Notes under the pieces: generated by a model | Databases searched by the model: none | The model's input: only the letters and a program-made list of their open reading frames with translations | Told to the model about the DNA's origin: nothing | Shown here: in pieces, positions 35,201 through 46,262 of the stretch | How the letters are laid out: the number at the start of each line of letters is the position of its first letter | Position numbering within the stretch: the first letter of the stretch is position 1 | Position numbers and translations under genes: made by a program | Assembly (NCBI GenBank): GCA_022494885.1 | Contig: JAGVSM010005042.1 | Location: forward strand, 1-64,000 | DNA: 64,000 nucleotides | Origin: Micrasema longulum | Taxonomy: Eukaryota; Arthropoda; Insecta; Trichoptera; Brachycentridae | Reading direction: 5' to 3'

Positions 35201-37669
35201 ACGGGATGGGCATCAAACAACGCCAAGGCATTGTGCTCGGTCCGCGACGAGGATCGAGCCAAGACGGCTATCATCATTGGCGAGGCCGCCACTACGGAAA
35301 GAGTACTAGGCGTGCGGTGGGACCCGCACGCAGACTATCTAGTATTCAAGTATAACCAAGAGGGCGGTGACGAACCTGAATGGCCTACAAAGAGGCAGAT
35401 GTTGGGAGCCGCCATGAGGGTCTTCGATCCAATGGGATTTATTGGATGCATAACAGTGAGGGCTAAAATACTGTTACAAGCCGTGTGGCGATCGAACATA
35501 CAATGGGACGAGGCTTTAAAACTAGAACACGTGCAGAGATGGCGCGAATGGCGGCAGTTACTAGCCGAAAGTAACTGCGCAATACCGAGGTGTTGTATCA
35601 ACAGGAAGGCGGAGGAAATAACAATGCACGTCTTCAGCGATGCCTCGGAACAAGCCTGCTGTGCGGTGGCATATTTTGTGCACAGGGCGGGCACTAGCTT
35701 TATTATGAGCAAATGTAAAGTAGCGCCGCTAAAGCCTTTATCGATACCGCGTCTAGAACTTCAGGCGGCGCTACTCGCCGCGCGGTTAGCAGCGAGTATA
35801 AAGAGGGAAAGCCGCATGAAAATTAAAAGAACTATATTCTGGACGGACTCGAGCACGGTTCTATCCTGGATACGCACAGACCCGTTGAAGTATTCAACGT
35901 TCGTAGCGAACCGACTCGGGGAGATCGATGAAATCGCCGGAATAAACGGTTGGCGCTGGGTACCGACAAAACAAAACCCGGCGGACATCGGAACGCGAGA
36001 TACACAGCCACTCGATCTGTCTTCGAACGGCATGTGGTTCCGGGGCCCAGATTTCCTCTCCCGGCCGGAGAGTGAATGGCCTCAGGAAAAAGGGACAATC
36101 TCGCCTCCTGAAGACGCGCTGGAGATAAGACCACCGCGTCACTTTGTGGGCCATTGCCACACGACGACAGGACTCCCGGACGTATCCCGCTTTTCATCGT
36201 GGGTACGACTTATACGGACGACAGCCTGGGTTATGAGGTTCGTCGGACGTTGCCGCCGTCCCAGACAACGTGACGAGCCCGAGAAGCCGGGAGGTGACTT
36301 CGAACTCCGGGCCGAAGAATTGAATAAAGCCGAAGAAATATGGGTGCGCCTGTCACAGAGGCGTGCCTTCGGCAAAGAAATAGAATGCCTACAACGGGGA
36401 GAGGCCCTACCGCCCGGAGGACGGCTACGCGCTGTCACGCCGTTTATTGATGGAAGCGGCATACTGCGTATGGGAACCAGACTACAAAGGATAGATGACC
36501 AGAACGTGAATGCCCCGCCAATACTGGACGGTGGGGATGAATATTGCAGACTGATGATAAGTTACCAGCACGCAGCATCAGGACATCCAGGGACGGAGCG
36601 CACGATAAGCGATATCAGGTCAGGCTACTTTGTCGTGCGCCTCCGTACGACGCTGCGAGGGATCATCAGGAGCTGCCGGGCGTGCCGCATGCTGAGATGC
36701 ATTCCGAAGCCGCCACTGATGGGACAGCTGCCGGCGGCCAGGCTGGCTAGCGGGGAGCGGCCGTTCACTCACTGCGGCCTCGATTTCTTCGGACCGATGA
36801 CCGTGACACTGGGACGGCGCACTGAGAAAAGGTACGGTGCGCTCTTCACGTGCATGACAACGCGGGCGGTGCATATGGAGTTGGCATACTCCCTATCCGC
36901 GGACTCGGCTATAATGGCTCTAAGAAGGATGGCCGCTAGGCGTGGTCACCCCGCGGTATTGTACACAGACAACGGTACAAATTTCCACGGGGCCGATCGC
37001 GAGATGAACGCGGCCATAAAGGAGCTAAGCCGAGATGAGAAAATGCTCGGTGAACTAAGCGCCAGAAGGGTGGTGTGGAAGTTCATTCCCGCCTCCTCAC
37101 CACACATGGGAGGCGCCTGGGAGCGCCTAGTAAGATCAGTGAAGGTAGCGCTAAGCGCTACTATAAAAGCGCGTTCCCCACGGGAAGAGACACTGATGAC
37201 GGCGCTAGCTGAGGCGGAATACAGCGTCAACAGCCGCCCGCTAACACATGTGTCTGTGGACCCGAAAGATGAGGAGCCGTTGACTCCTAACCACTTCTTG
37301 CTGGGATCAGCTGGCGGTTTACAGCCTTTGGTCCATTATAGTAAGGCGGAGGAGGCCACTTGCCTTAGGAAACAGTGGCGAGTGGCCCAACAGATGGCGG
37401 ACATCTTCTGGCGACGGTGGGTGCGAGAATATCTGCCCACGCTGGCGCAGAGACCGAAATGGAGGGACCCGGCAACGCCCATACAAGAGGGAGACCTGGT
37501 ATTAATAGCGGACCCAAAGCTGCCACGCAACACATGGCCCCGAGGACGAGTCACGAGGGCCAGCCCGGCAGCCGATGGACAAGTCCGCGTGGTGCAGGTC
37601 AAGACGGCGACCGGGACCTACACGAGACCAGCAGTCAAGGTGGCGGTCTTCGCCGAAGGGGGCCACTAG
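32297..37669 (+). CDS. BEL/Pao Gag-Pol polyprotein (about 1790 residues)
   Basis: It is translated from the first ATG at 32297; the frame is open from 32282, but with GTG there. Domains in order: a Gag-like DUF1759 region (about 204-290, with LPQFSGDPREW); Cys/His knuckles (about 406-465, CAKC and CFLC); an aspartic protease with LLDEGST (about 514); a reverse transcriptase from about 800 with YMDD at 936; RNase H (FSDAS near 1113, WTDSS near 1182); an integrase with an H-x4-H/C-x2-C zinc region (1424-1461) and DDE residues in GLDFFGP (1494), YTDNGTNF (1555) and GGAWERL (1604); and a C-terminal DUF5641 domain. All key residues are present with no stop or frame shift, so it may be active. Products act in cytoplasmic virus-like particles and at nuclear integration. 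Confidence 0.95.
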   Translation: MPASLRSGRNAAMQEGRAESDSGSSTSAQTTTESTTHSREMRAMQQRLMQDMTAGMVEMFKEMRSQLPLMLAATTTPEKTTTPAGASAAAAAPTCLHLGSLETTQPGPAYLEEAAEPRPNVASPADHATLDPTTLGSMDSETRRLTGEWVDNQNSASYPTVDRMAAAFVRALKDGDSTGVTSQPRSDDPRMTSFIARQTGARDLPQFSGDPREWRIFKSQFNQSTEMCALSNAENIIRLQRSLTGRARQTVSALLVDPGRVPEIMKMLESAFGHPELVVETVLERVRRIPKLPDNASAEAVTDYAVAVRNVVATVEGFDGEHLSSPKLLWEMVGKLPYTHRWMWITSRIGTKRKAKLSELADWLKDVTGVIPNAGCLDINTGPVRAERTRASKGHVLLNVHSESEKCAKCNGTHKLDVCREYSGLGVKDKWAFVRDLRLCFLCLGKRCRTSKCRATRCNIDECGGRHHRTLHTPRAQSTDENVLHVSRKEGSVALKVLPVTLSGPKGRVNTYALLDEGSTITLLEEEVADAIGARGPQAGIQVTGIAGIAASDASSRRVKVIIKGDAGAYEAIAYTVKTLNLPTQKVKSCDNSAREVTVRPKMLIGLDNAELIVPHGRAEFRSDGVIISDTPLGRVAFGRHVSHNDNNASAPTGEKYNEDKSVSNGIVKTVLVSAKGPSRDDALSELVKFNFKVDSIGITTAPRICAAEKRALDIMHNSTKQLPTGRWETGLLWSSDNASLPYNREAAEKRLYSLERKLKKNPVLEVAYRAKISEYEEKGYAVELSREEEARENPRKWFLPHFSVCNPNKVGKIRVVFDAASPHRGVCLNDHLLTGPDLLTSLVGNIQRFREGGVAIAADIKEMFLRIKMTPDDTMSQLSLWRRKPNEAVRTFAFTSMMFGARCSPSSAQYVRDRVAAANAESFPEAARAVHEKMYMDDYLDAVDSTAEAAKLVKDVTALLLTGGFEMTGWASNNAKALCSVRDEDRAKTAIIIGEAATTERVLGVRWDPHADYLVFKYNQEGGDEPEWPTKRQMLGAAMRVFDPMGFIGCITVRAKILLQAVWRSNIQWDEALKLEHVQRWREWRQLLAESNCAIPRCCINRKAEEITMHVFSDASEQACCAVAYFVHRAGTSFIMSKCKVAPLKPLSIPRLELQAALLAARLAASIKRESRMKIKRTIFWTDSSTVLSWIRTDPLKYSTFVANRLGEIDEIAGINGWRWVPTKQNPADIGTRDTQPLDLSSNGMWFRGPDFLSRPESEWPQEKGTISPPEDALEIRPPRHFVGHCHTTTGLPDVSRFSSWVRLIRTTAWVMRFVGRCRRPRQRDEPEKPGGDFELRAEELNKAEEIWVRLSQRRAFGKEIECLQRGEALPPGGRLRAVTPFIDGSGILRMGTRLQRIDDQNVNAPPILDGGDEYCRLMISYQHAASGHPGTERTISDIRSGYFVVRLRTTLRGIIRSCRACRMLRCIPKPPLMGQLPAARLASGERPFTHCGLDFFGPMTVTLGRRTEKRYGALFTCMTTRAVHMELAYSLSADSAIMALRRMAARRGHPAVLYTDNGTNFHGADREMNAAIKELSRDEKMLGELSARRVVWKFIPASSPHMGGAWERLVRSVKVALSATIKARSPREETLMTALAEAEYSVNSRPLTHVSVDPKDEEPLTPNHFLLGSAGGLQPLVHYSKAEEATCLRKQWRVAQQMADIFWRRWVREYLPTLAQRPKWRDPATPIQEGDLVLIADPKLPRNTWPRGRVTRASPAADGQVRVVQVKTATGTYTRPAVKVAVFAEGGH

Positions 37670-37714
37670 CAGCCGAAGGACGTCCGGATGCTTCAGCGCA
37701 GCGGAGACTGCACC

Positions 37715-37721
37715 GGGGGAG
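37715..37721 (+). promoter_or_regulatory. polypurine tract
   Basis: GGGGGAG directly precedes the 3' LTR, where plus-strand DNA synthesis would be primed. Confidence 0.6.
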
Positions 37722-38476
37722 TGTTACGGACGTCAAACGGAAAGCGGCCCTTGTAGGGACCGCCCCTGCGCTATATTAAAATGTTTAGACTTAGGGATCT
37801 CGGTATGTGTTAGAAATGAGCTGCCCCTCCAATAAAGACTAGTATTTGTCACTTTCGGGGGTGGCCTTTTCCATACCGAGACATTTAGAATAGGCATTTA
37901 GTTACAAATTAGTTTTAAGTATATTTTTGAATGTGCATCGTTTCGCGCTGCGTTGCCGCCGCAAGAATGCCGTGAGAACTGGAGGGGGTAGTGCCTATAT
38001 ACGTGGAGGGAGGGAGACGGATGGAGCGGGCGTGCGGCCTTCTCTATCGCTCTCTCTCTCTCCGCGCGGCATACGACGGCTAGACCCGCTCGGTGGGGTG
38101 AATGGTGGGGCACGTAGCGCGAACGGTATATAACGTGTACAGAAAAAATAAATGACACTTCTTCTCTGACGTTTGGCTTTTACTCATCTCTACTCGCTTC
38201 TCCCCGACCCGGCTTTCTACTCGATTCTACTTCACTTCGCTTGACACCTTCGCTTCACCCTGGACTTGGATTTTGGACTTCTCTCCCTACGGATTCCTGA
38301 CCACGGCGAACCGGCAACTTCAACCTGAAATAAGAGGCCCTTCTGAGGACATCTCCGGCCCTGACGAGTTAGACAAGATCGCCTAGCCTCCGCTGCCTTA
38401 CAACCAGTGGATCGGGACGTGTGCGTTAGTGACTGCAGCGGAACCACAACACGACGCCGGTAGCGCGTTAGCTACA
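37722..38476 (+). repeat. 3' LTR of the BEL element (755 bp)
   Basis: It is collinear with the 5' LTR, with about four substitutions and one short indel seen by eye. It ends GCTACA and is followed by the AATAA duplication. Confidence 0.92.
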
Positions 38477-38481
38477 AATAA

Positions 38482-38986
38482 TCTATTATGATAGAAAAAA
38501 TTAACACTTGACTGGAATGATGCTGGCTAAAACATTAACTACATTTTTTACTTAAAACAATAAATTATTAGAATATCTTTATTTTTTGTACTATTTTCAA
38601 ATAAGCATGCGACTCCAGTGTGTCGAGAATCAAGTTGTAATACAATTGATTTAGAGCCGTCAATCTGAAGTCCATTACGCAACCAATGGAGCAATGGATA
38701 ATAAAATTATTGACACTTATCTTTTTTTAAATCCAAAATTTAAAAAAAATAGAATCCTATCAAATAAGCCTCATATAAATTTTCTTAACACGTCACTTTT
38801 GCCATAAGAAAAGAATTAGTAAAATTGTTTAATTATGGCAATAGGTACATAATAACTGGACTGAATAGTGTCACCTAGGTACTTCAGGGAGATTTTCAAG
38901 GTAAGAAACCCCTATATAATACTTGACTATATAATGGCAGGTATACATGTAAAGCTACATATTTTAATATGAGTAAATGTTCCAAC
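38482..38986. other. AT-rich intronic sequence, no gene seen
   Basis: This is sequence resuming after the BEL insertion. No coding or repeat motif is recognised. Confidence 0.35.
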
Positions 38987-39618
38987 CATAGAATTATAAT
39001 ATAACAGAAGGCGCGTAGAACCAAGTTTGTATGCATTGTACTGTGTCCAAAAGTCCCACCTCTACCCGACATCCTGCCTGCGCGCATGTGTGAAGTGGCC
39101 GCATAATGTTGCCAGACCGTGAACAATTTGTTATCATAACACAAATATAAGGTAATTTTGTGTTATGTTATGTTTTACCAAAAAAAATATTTTACTGTCT
39201 AGAAACGTAAAAAAGTCATTCAATAATTGTTTAGTAATTAAGTAAATTGATCCATTTAATATTTTACGATATTAAACAGAGATAATAGAAAGCCGAGTAA
39301 AAAATTCAACTACCCTGGCAATACTAACAAAATGTCCACCTAATTTTATTTAACAATCTGAGAGTTAATAGCAAATAATATTATTTGTGAATTTGCTTCT
39401 TACACATGAAATGTGATCCCACCGTATTCCCTTTTCATCCCAATAGTATTTTGACACTTACGAACGACATAACACGACATAATTAAATTTAAATCGGCAG
39501 TTGTGCACTAAGCGACGTCTACAGAATACCAAATAGCCAAAATGTAAAGCTACTCATTTATGAGTAGTTTAGTCGGCATCAGTTTGATGCGCGGTTTCTG
39601 GACTATTATAATTCCATG
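38987..39618. mobile_element. hAT-like non-autonomous transposon (copy 1)
   Basis: The ends CATAGAATTATAATATAACA and TATAATTCCATG are eroded versions of the ends of the copy at 48450-49287. The flanks GTTCCAAC and ATCCCAAC agree at 6 of 8 bases, an aged 8-bp duplication. The interior aligns with the other copy over most of its length, including the GCGACGTCTACA and CTCATTTATGAGTAGTTTAG motifs. Confidence 0.7.
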
Positions 39619-40076
39619 ATCCCAACAAAATTGGCATATTTACATACATTGTCCCCCAAGCTCCTCCCGGTGTACTTAAAATAAAATATACAATACCACA
39701 ATATGAAATCTAATCTCAGATTAATGCTCCTGTGTTATTATGCGGTGGAACCGTTTGAGAATATTTGTAAATATTCTGCTAATAAAATTAAACTGAAACT
39801 TTATTACTCAAAACGGCCATGATGTTAAAAAAATACTTATTTTCATTCTTAAGGATTTGATTTGACCAAAGGCACTTTGATCTTTTTATCGTGACAATGC
39901 ACAGATGGCGTTAATAATTATTCCCACATCAGACGAGGCCAATGCGCTGTGGACATGTGAAGATGCAATGGAATAGTTGAAAATATCTCCGCGATGCTAC
40001 TGACTTGTCAAGGACACAATCAAGGGTCATAATATATTAATAATTGGGATAACTTATTAATTATAAAACAAGAGAT
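39619..40076. other. intronic sequence, no gene seen
   Basis: Only the 3' flank of the next exon is recognised. No repeat family is seen. Confidence 0.35.
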
Positions 40077-40315
40077 TTATATCTTTATATAAGTACCGTC
40101 ACTCTTTTGCAAATATCTCGGAGGTGCGTGATTGTGCGTGCCTTTTTCTTCAAAGATCACATTATTCTTTACGCCGGTACTTGCGGAACAATGCTTCCCC
40201 CAATAAGAAGAACATCTCCACCAAGACTTGAATGTGCATCTTGACGTCCTATGGCGGCAGAATGTAAAACCGTCAACCATCAACAATGTCTTGTTTTTAA
40301 CATATATGAATTTGG
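40077..40315 (-). CDS. mod(mdg4): FLYWCH terminal exon 6 (79 residues)
   Basis: The exon starts at 40315 after TTCTTCTGTTGCAG, with two bases finishing the split codon (Ala). It reads KFIYVKNKTLLMVDGFTFCR, then W33-R-C35, C43 and H61-N-H63, with the tail APPRYLQKSDGTYIKI. A tandem Trp (W32-W33) precedes the first ligand. The tail resembles that of exons 1-3 (PP-x-Y...DG-x-[FY]-[IV]-K), so it is a more distant member of the same group. It sits just past the 15-kb exon desert. All ligands are intact. Confidence 0.87.
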
Positions 40316-40614
40316 CTGCAACAGAAGAAAAATTGTTATATACATTGATAAATATTATCACTATCAGTCATATACGCAAAACAATTTCTTTTCAACTTTT
40401 GTTATTGCTTTCATATTTTCAATATTCCTTACTGTAATATGAGTACCAATACTGTATTTGCTGAAGGGAATTTTAGAACCAATGTCGACATCTACTCTCT
40501 ATCTCACATCTTAATTTAATTCTGTGCCAATACGTCTACCTGAATCATGTTATGTTTTTACAATGGACAGAGGTTCATTGTTTTATGTTCTGACTAGCTA
40601 TGAAGAGTGATTTT

Positions 40615-40690
40615 TATTTTTGCACCACAACAGGCCAAGAAGCCCAATTACAGTGGTTTTTTTTTTTTAATTTTATTTTGTACATATTAA
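40615..40690 (-). mobile_element. SINE family B fragment, minus strand
   Basis: The plus strand reads TTTGCACCACAACAGGCCAA and CCCAATTACAGTGGT, the inverse of the 3' half of the element at 12277-12440. Confidence 0.55.
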
Positions 40691-41395
40691 GACTTTACTG
40701 ACAGAATGCATTATTTTTGGTTATTGTTTGCTCTTCTTATGAAGATTTTAGCATTTTTCACCTAGTAAAACTAAATTTTTTATCCTAATAACGAATACTC
40801 TTTAATGATTGAATTTATTTTTTTTTTAGAGTGGAGGCGTATAAAAAAAAAAAAAAGGCTATTTAAATAAATTATCAGTTTTTTTTTCAAAAGAACAACC
40901 CACTAAGTCTCTATCTTAGAGTCTTGTCAGCAGCTGAGAAAGAGGAGATATGGAAGGAAGTCATGTAAATACACCACAACATCCAGACACTGGAAAAAAT
41001 AATCTTTCTTGGATTTTCTTTCTTACAACAGGAGGGAATTGAATTTGCGATGCCAGTTCCACAGTTGGCCATCTATAAATACTCAATGAGACATACTATC
41101 AATACCTTCTGATATCAAATAATCACTTACCAAGGATCTATAGAACTACTGATAGCATAATACTGACACTCTAATTTGCTTAATTTATAATGTGATTATC
41201 AATTTATGACTTTTAAAAAATATATTCTTTCAGTTTTTCACTTTAACTATTTTCTGTGGTTAAAATGAAGTGAAAATTATAATTAATTAAAAATAATAAC
41301 CCTGTCTTTTTTGTAACAATCCCCCATAATCTCAGTTAGTGAATTAACAATAGAATGAAACACATTTCATTTTCTTCTTTCCACATCCGCCCCTC
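40691..41395. other. intronic sequence, no gene seen
   Basis: No coding or repeat motif is recognised. Confidence 0.35.
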
Positions 41396-42120
41396 CAGGA
41401 CACCCTTCTGCTAGCCAGAACTCTCGCCTTCTCTCATGTTAATCCCCTGTCTCTTAGTTCCCAAGCCGCAAAATTGTCATCGACAAGAAGAGGCAACTTG
41501 GGTTTAGGTTCTCCTGAGACATGCACAGCACATGTCTAAGCCAAATCCACCACCGATTATAGGAGGCTGCTGCGTCCATTCTCGGACTTCAATGTTAGCT
41601 ATGAAATAGAACCACCTTATGCCTAATATTCTCTTCAAGCACTTACTCTCAAAATTCAGAAGTTTGGCATTTTGAGTTTTGGTAAGGTGCCAAGATTCGC
41701 ACCAATATAGGAGTAGTGACTTCTTCTTCTTTTTCTTCTTCGTCAGCCTTTTGTCCTCTACTGCTGGATATAGGCCTCTTGACATTATGCAAGAATTGAA
41801 TAATCGGCATCCAGTTTTGGCTGAGTATAGACTAGAGTTCCAGACAAGATGCATCGCGTTAAATGTTGCTCCAGGAATTCCTAGGTGGGTTGCGAGCTCT
41901 TTGTGCATGCCACCATTTTCAGTTATTTATTTATTTTGTTCATTAACGCCCAAGGGGCATTAACAAAAAAAAAATACATGCTAACATACTTAAAAATAAA
42001 ACACAAAATATACAGAAAAAAGATGTGAAATCCCAGGTATTTAAAGCTGTCAACATTCTCGATCCTCTGCCTATTATTACAGAGAGGCTGATCAGGGTCA
42101 GGACAGGATTGATTGCACAT
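41396..42120 (-). mobile_element. non-LTR retrotransposon fragment with nested repeat insertion
   Basis: The minus strand reads NVDSFKYLGFHI, then MHKELATHLGIPGATFNAMH, VWNSSLYSAKTGCRLFNSC, CESWHLTKTQNAKLLNFESK and LKRILGIRWF. This is the C-terminal end of an endonuclease-reverse transcriptase LINE. At about 41722-41790 it is interrupted by sequence containing CTACTGCTGGATATAGGCCTC, a common repeat motif. A second insertion with GCATTAACGCCCAAGGGG-like sequence and an AATAAATAA tail lies at 41925-42020. It is related to the plus-strand copy at 49340-49945. Confidence 0.7.
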
Positions 42121-43661
42121 AATCTAGGTCTTTTGACATTCCAATTTATTGAAATCTAAAATATACAAGTTAATCGGAAAAATAACAATCAAACTTTTTT
42201 TCTTGGTTATGACATTTTGTAAGACGATGGGTAACCAAACACCAGTACACCAAAAATAATTAAAAATATTAATTTTGTGTATGTGGTGGCTTATGACATA
42301 TTGAATTTGCATGGATGATAAGTTATGTTACGATTTCTAAATCCAATTCAAATATATATTAAAAACACAAAAGATATTTTAAAAATAATTTAACACTTAC
42401 TGGTATATATAGTTTAAAAAAAACATAGTAATCCCAAATTAACATAAAACTAAGTTTAAATTGATTTAATTATGTTTTTTCATAGTTGACTACAAAGAAA
42501 TATCATTAAACAATTCTAATTTAGTTTTGCATTTATTTATTTCAATAATAACATAGAAATTCTATTTTGATTTTTGTCACATTATTCGACATTCCCTGGA
42601 AAAATACATTTTATTAAACATTTCAATTTTATTACATAGTTGGACAAAACACTATTGAAATAAATAGAGTCAATGTCAGTATTAAAACTATAGATTTATT
42701 TCCTCTCGAATATTATGATAACAGTTTTTCAAAACAATGGCATATTATTTAAATTACACCAAAACCAAGGCATTTAGATTATTCGGCCACTAATTTTATT
42801 TAAGAAAAAAATGCACTTATTGAAGAGTCATTATTTATCAATTTTAATGATACCTTTCATATATGTCTATACAGTTTTATACTATTTATGGCATTCTAAA
42901 CTAATTGGTTGAACTTACTTAACCTAAAGGAGTACAAGGCCACTTCAAATTAAATTTATTTGTATCATGAGGTATTTTTTTAAAATATGTTGCACAAATA
43001 ATTTTAACTGATACATAAATATTAGAATTTATAAACTGCAAGAAAAGAGTATTTGGACAATTATTTTGCAATCAAGTAAAGATGCGTTGAATAACTAGGG
43101 TAGTATTGAAAATACTTAATACAGTATAATGCATAGTCAAATATTATAATTAACTAAAAAATATATAATTTAAAGCATAAAAATACATAATTATTTACTA
43201 CTATGAACTAAAGTATATAAAATATAGTATGTAGATTGAAACACATTTTACAATAAAATGAGTTTTTTTGCAGATTTTGTGGAGCACATTAATATTTTTA
43301 AACCATGATTATATTTCAAAACAAAATATAAACAGAATAAAATACAAAACATCAACAAATTACTTATTTTTAAATGTTATATTTATGGAAAATATACATT
43401 GGTGTCAAAACTTCAGAATATATCATAGGTAAAAAGGCTAAAGGAGAATCAATTAAAGATTTTTAAAAAAAAAATGCATAAAATTTTATATTTTTAATAA
43501 ATTTAAAAAAACAATGTAGGTAAGATAGGTGTTATGTAAAACTATTAAGGCTACGTAAAATAAGTATCATAAACAGATTTTAATGTTCATCTAAATGAGA
43601 ATTCATAAAAACAAGTCCAATTTTAAGTGATATGATCTGTTGATTTTATGAATGTCCTATA
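42121..43661. other. AT-rich intronic sequence, no gene seen
   Basis: No coding or repeat motif is recognised. Confidence 0.35.
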
Positions 43662-43785
43662 ATTTTTTTTTTTTTACAACAGTCCAGGAGGCCCAATAAA
43701 AATAGTGAAATCAAGCACAAAAGACCCAGGCTTGAGAAAAAATCGCAATTAAGGCAATCCATTACACCATGGAAGCCGCTGTTTT
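43662..43785 (-). mobile_element. SINE family B, minus strand
   Basis: The plus strand reads CAGTCCAGGAGGCCCAATAA, then CCCAGGCTTGAGAAAAAATCG and CCATTACACCATGG. This is inverse to the SINE at 12277-12440, after a T-run. The head region is eroded. Confidence 0.6.
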
Positions 43786-44640
43786 TTATTTACGTCCAAT
43801 ATTGTTTCAATATGTTTAAAATTCTGAGAAAAGTAAATATATAACTCAATTTCAGCTAAAGCAGCGTATCAGTCACTTAACCTTTTTACTGTCGATATAA
43901 TTAATAATATTTTTATATCAATATATATGTGAGACAATAATATTTAATATTATATTTAAGGTTTATTTACAAATACATCGGCTTAACTTGTAAAACTTCT
44001 AAGTCCCAAACTTACTTTTGTTCAGGGGAGAGTTAAAACAGTGTTTACTTCTGTAGCAAATAATAGTAATGTTTTTTCTCGAGTTTGTTTTAAAGATAAT
44101 GTAAACACTCTACGAATATACAAGTTATACACTCACACAAATTATTTGAATTCCTAACAGAAAATGCCAAAATATCATTTTTGACAGTTTGTAATGAATT
44201 TTACAATTTATGGTGACGAATAGTATTTATGAATTACATAACACATATTTTTTTTACTAAACAAACATATACATCTAAAAGTTCATTGATTAAAAAACTT
44301 AAATTTCAATATAAGTATAAATTCATGGAAAAACAATATGCATAAAATCATACATAGTCAAACAATAAAAATTACTTCAACATTAAAATACTACATTTAT
44401 AAAAAAAACAATATAAGAACAATGCTATAAAAAAATGCAATTGACTTGGCTCCACAGATACAATTGAATTATTTCTTTGATATTTTTACACGGTAAAAAA
44501 GGTTAAGGTACTTTCTTTCTTTGCATCATGAACCAAAATTTTAATATTTAAAAAAAATAGGTAGATAAATATGAGTCGTAAACATTTAAATTTATTAAAT
44601 TTCTCAGTGGAAATTTATTAAAATTTCAAATACTTTAATC
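43786..44640. other. AT-rich intronic sequence, no gene seen
   Basis: No coding or repeat motif is recognised. Confidence 0.35.
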
Positions 44641-44644
44641 CATT

Positions 44645-44856
44645 TACTTTTGCAGACTAATTACTACTAACATATTACAACAGAGATGAAGAACATTTAA
44701 GAGAAGGTAATATAAAAGTCTAGGAATCTACAGGGCTTATGACCTGTCAATGGCTGGTTTAAGTTAATATAATAATAATGTTAATATAAACAGCTCCCCA
44801 GGGAGTTGAATCCAGTCCTTGTCTACAAAAATTTGGACAAACTCAAAATATTGTTG
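44645..44856. mobile_element. 'gagtttgtccaa' family element
   Basis: It has GACCTGTCAATGGCTGGTTT in the middle and ends AATTTGGACAAACTCAAAAT, the inverse terminus of the family. The left terminus is eroded. Confidence 0.55.
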
Positions 44857-45123
44857 ACTAATTACTAGTTTCATCACTCTTATAAAAATACCTTTGAAAA
44901 AATTCACAACATTTCCCATTTAAATTAAACACTGGCAAAAATACCAGTCTGATGATATTGCTAGAGCAATGAACCGGTTTTCTGATGCAGAAAAATGCAA
45001 AATACATATTTTTTAATAGATCACAAAGAAAATACATGTAGAATTATTTTTCACGCACAATACAATATATTTGAAGAAACAAGAAATATTTGAGTTCTAA
45101 CCCTAATATTTAAATTTCAGGGC

Positions 45124-45371
45124 CATCATCATCATTACCTTTCCGCACCTAATGGTGCATAGGGCACTGCATTGGTACACCAATCGCAGTGTATCTTGAT
45201 CATTTTTGTTACATGAAAGCAAGATGATCAGTCTTAGGCTTCAACTACCAGTCCAAGGACTATGAAATATGCTAGACCCTTTTAAATAAATATTTCATAT
45301 CATGTTGGGAATCAACCTGAGACCTCTTGCATGGTAGGCAAACGCGGTGACCATCGCACCACGGGGCCGAC
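45124..45371 (-). mobile_element. tRNA-derived SINE, family A (copy 2)
   Basis: The plus strand reads CGCACCTAATGGTGCATAGG, TTGGTACACCAATCGCAGTG and ends GGTGACCATCGCACCACGGG. It is the inverse of a tRNA-like head and collinear with 15291-15553. Confidence 0.75.
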
Positions 45372-45599
45372 TTCAGTTAGTAAATAACAAATATATCGAT
45401 ACTATTAATGCTCATAAGTATCTTCGAAATCTTCTGTGGAGCCAAAATAACGCCGAATAAACCATAAAACATCTATAACTATTTAACTTTTTAGATTTTC
45501 ATGGGCTTTGATATACTGATGGTGTTCTTCTGGTTATTAGCATCATTTTATAAATGTTTTGGATATGATCACATCATTGTTTTCAAGTGATTTTAATTT

Positions 45600-45722
45600 C
45601 AACAAATTACAACAGGGATGGAGAACATTTTAGAGAAGGGAATATATTAATCTCAATGACTCCCTGGGGGTTAAATTTAGTATTTTGTCAACAAACGTTT
45701 GGACAAACTTCAAAATATTGTG
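45600..45722. mobile_element. 'gagtttgtccaa' family fragment
   Basis: It reads AAATTACAACAGGGATGGAG ... AACGTTTGGACAAACTTCAA, an end-to-middle fragment of the repeated element. Confidence 0.5.
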
Positions 45723-46262
45723 ATTTTAATTTCATCAGACCGTAAAAAAAAGCATTTCTTGTTTTTGTTAATATAATATAATGAAACTTATCTTATACTA
45801 AAAAAAACATTGTACAGCAAGAGTTGGTATTGATTTATTTAATTACAAAACAAGAAAAAATAATAATTTTCTTTCCCTTTTCCCTTTCTCAAACAATTAA
45901 TTTACACACTGTCCCTTACAGCATTTCAAATTTCTGCTGTCATTTGAAAAACAGGTATTTAAAAACAAAAATATATTTAAAACAGGTATTTAAAAGCAAA
46001 ATACGACTTCATTGTTTAAAAAAATGAGAGATATATCAAGTCTTGTATTTTATGCAGGCTCATGTGACATCATACCCACACAAAAGTTAAATAAAAAAAT
46101 AAAGATTGAGATGATCTGAGGAGTGCAGACAACGTTTTAGTCTCTGTCCATTCATTCTCCTTGCCGCTGATTAACCTAGATGGCTAAACAACCGAGAAGA
46201 ACACAATAAGTATGAATTGGTCAATCTATAGGCTACAAGTCTCATTTCACAAAATAATAGCG

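Larger units (their letters stand above)
31483..38476 (+). mobile_element. complete BEL/Pao LTR retrotransposon
   Basis: It has two direct LTRs (31483-32238 and 37722-38476), each TGTTACGG...GCTACA, and is flanked by a 5-bp duplication AATAA (31478-31482 and 38477-38481). A primer-binding site follows the 5' LTR, a purine tract precedes the 3' LTR, and a single uninterrupted Gag-Pol frame lies between them. The LTRs differ at only a handful of places by eye (for example near 31823, 31856, 31903-31908 and 31988), so the insertion is recent. It is on the plus strand, antisense to the FLYWCH gene, inside one of its introns. It is GC-rich against AT-rich surroundings. No envelope gene is present. 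Confidence 0.95.

Noticed and set aside
32491..37230. Many minus-strand and shifted-frame ORFs of 60-229 codons inside the BEL element
   Set aside because: They are shadows of the GC-rich Gag-Pol frame. The plus-strand frame carries all domain motifs.
40228..40442. Plus-strand ORFs opposite the exon at 40077
   Set aside because: They are antisense shadows of the FLYWCH exon and its intron.
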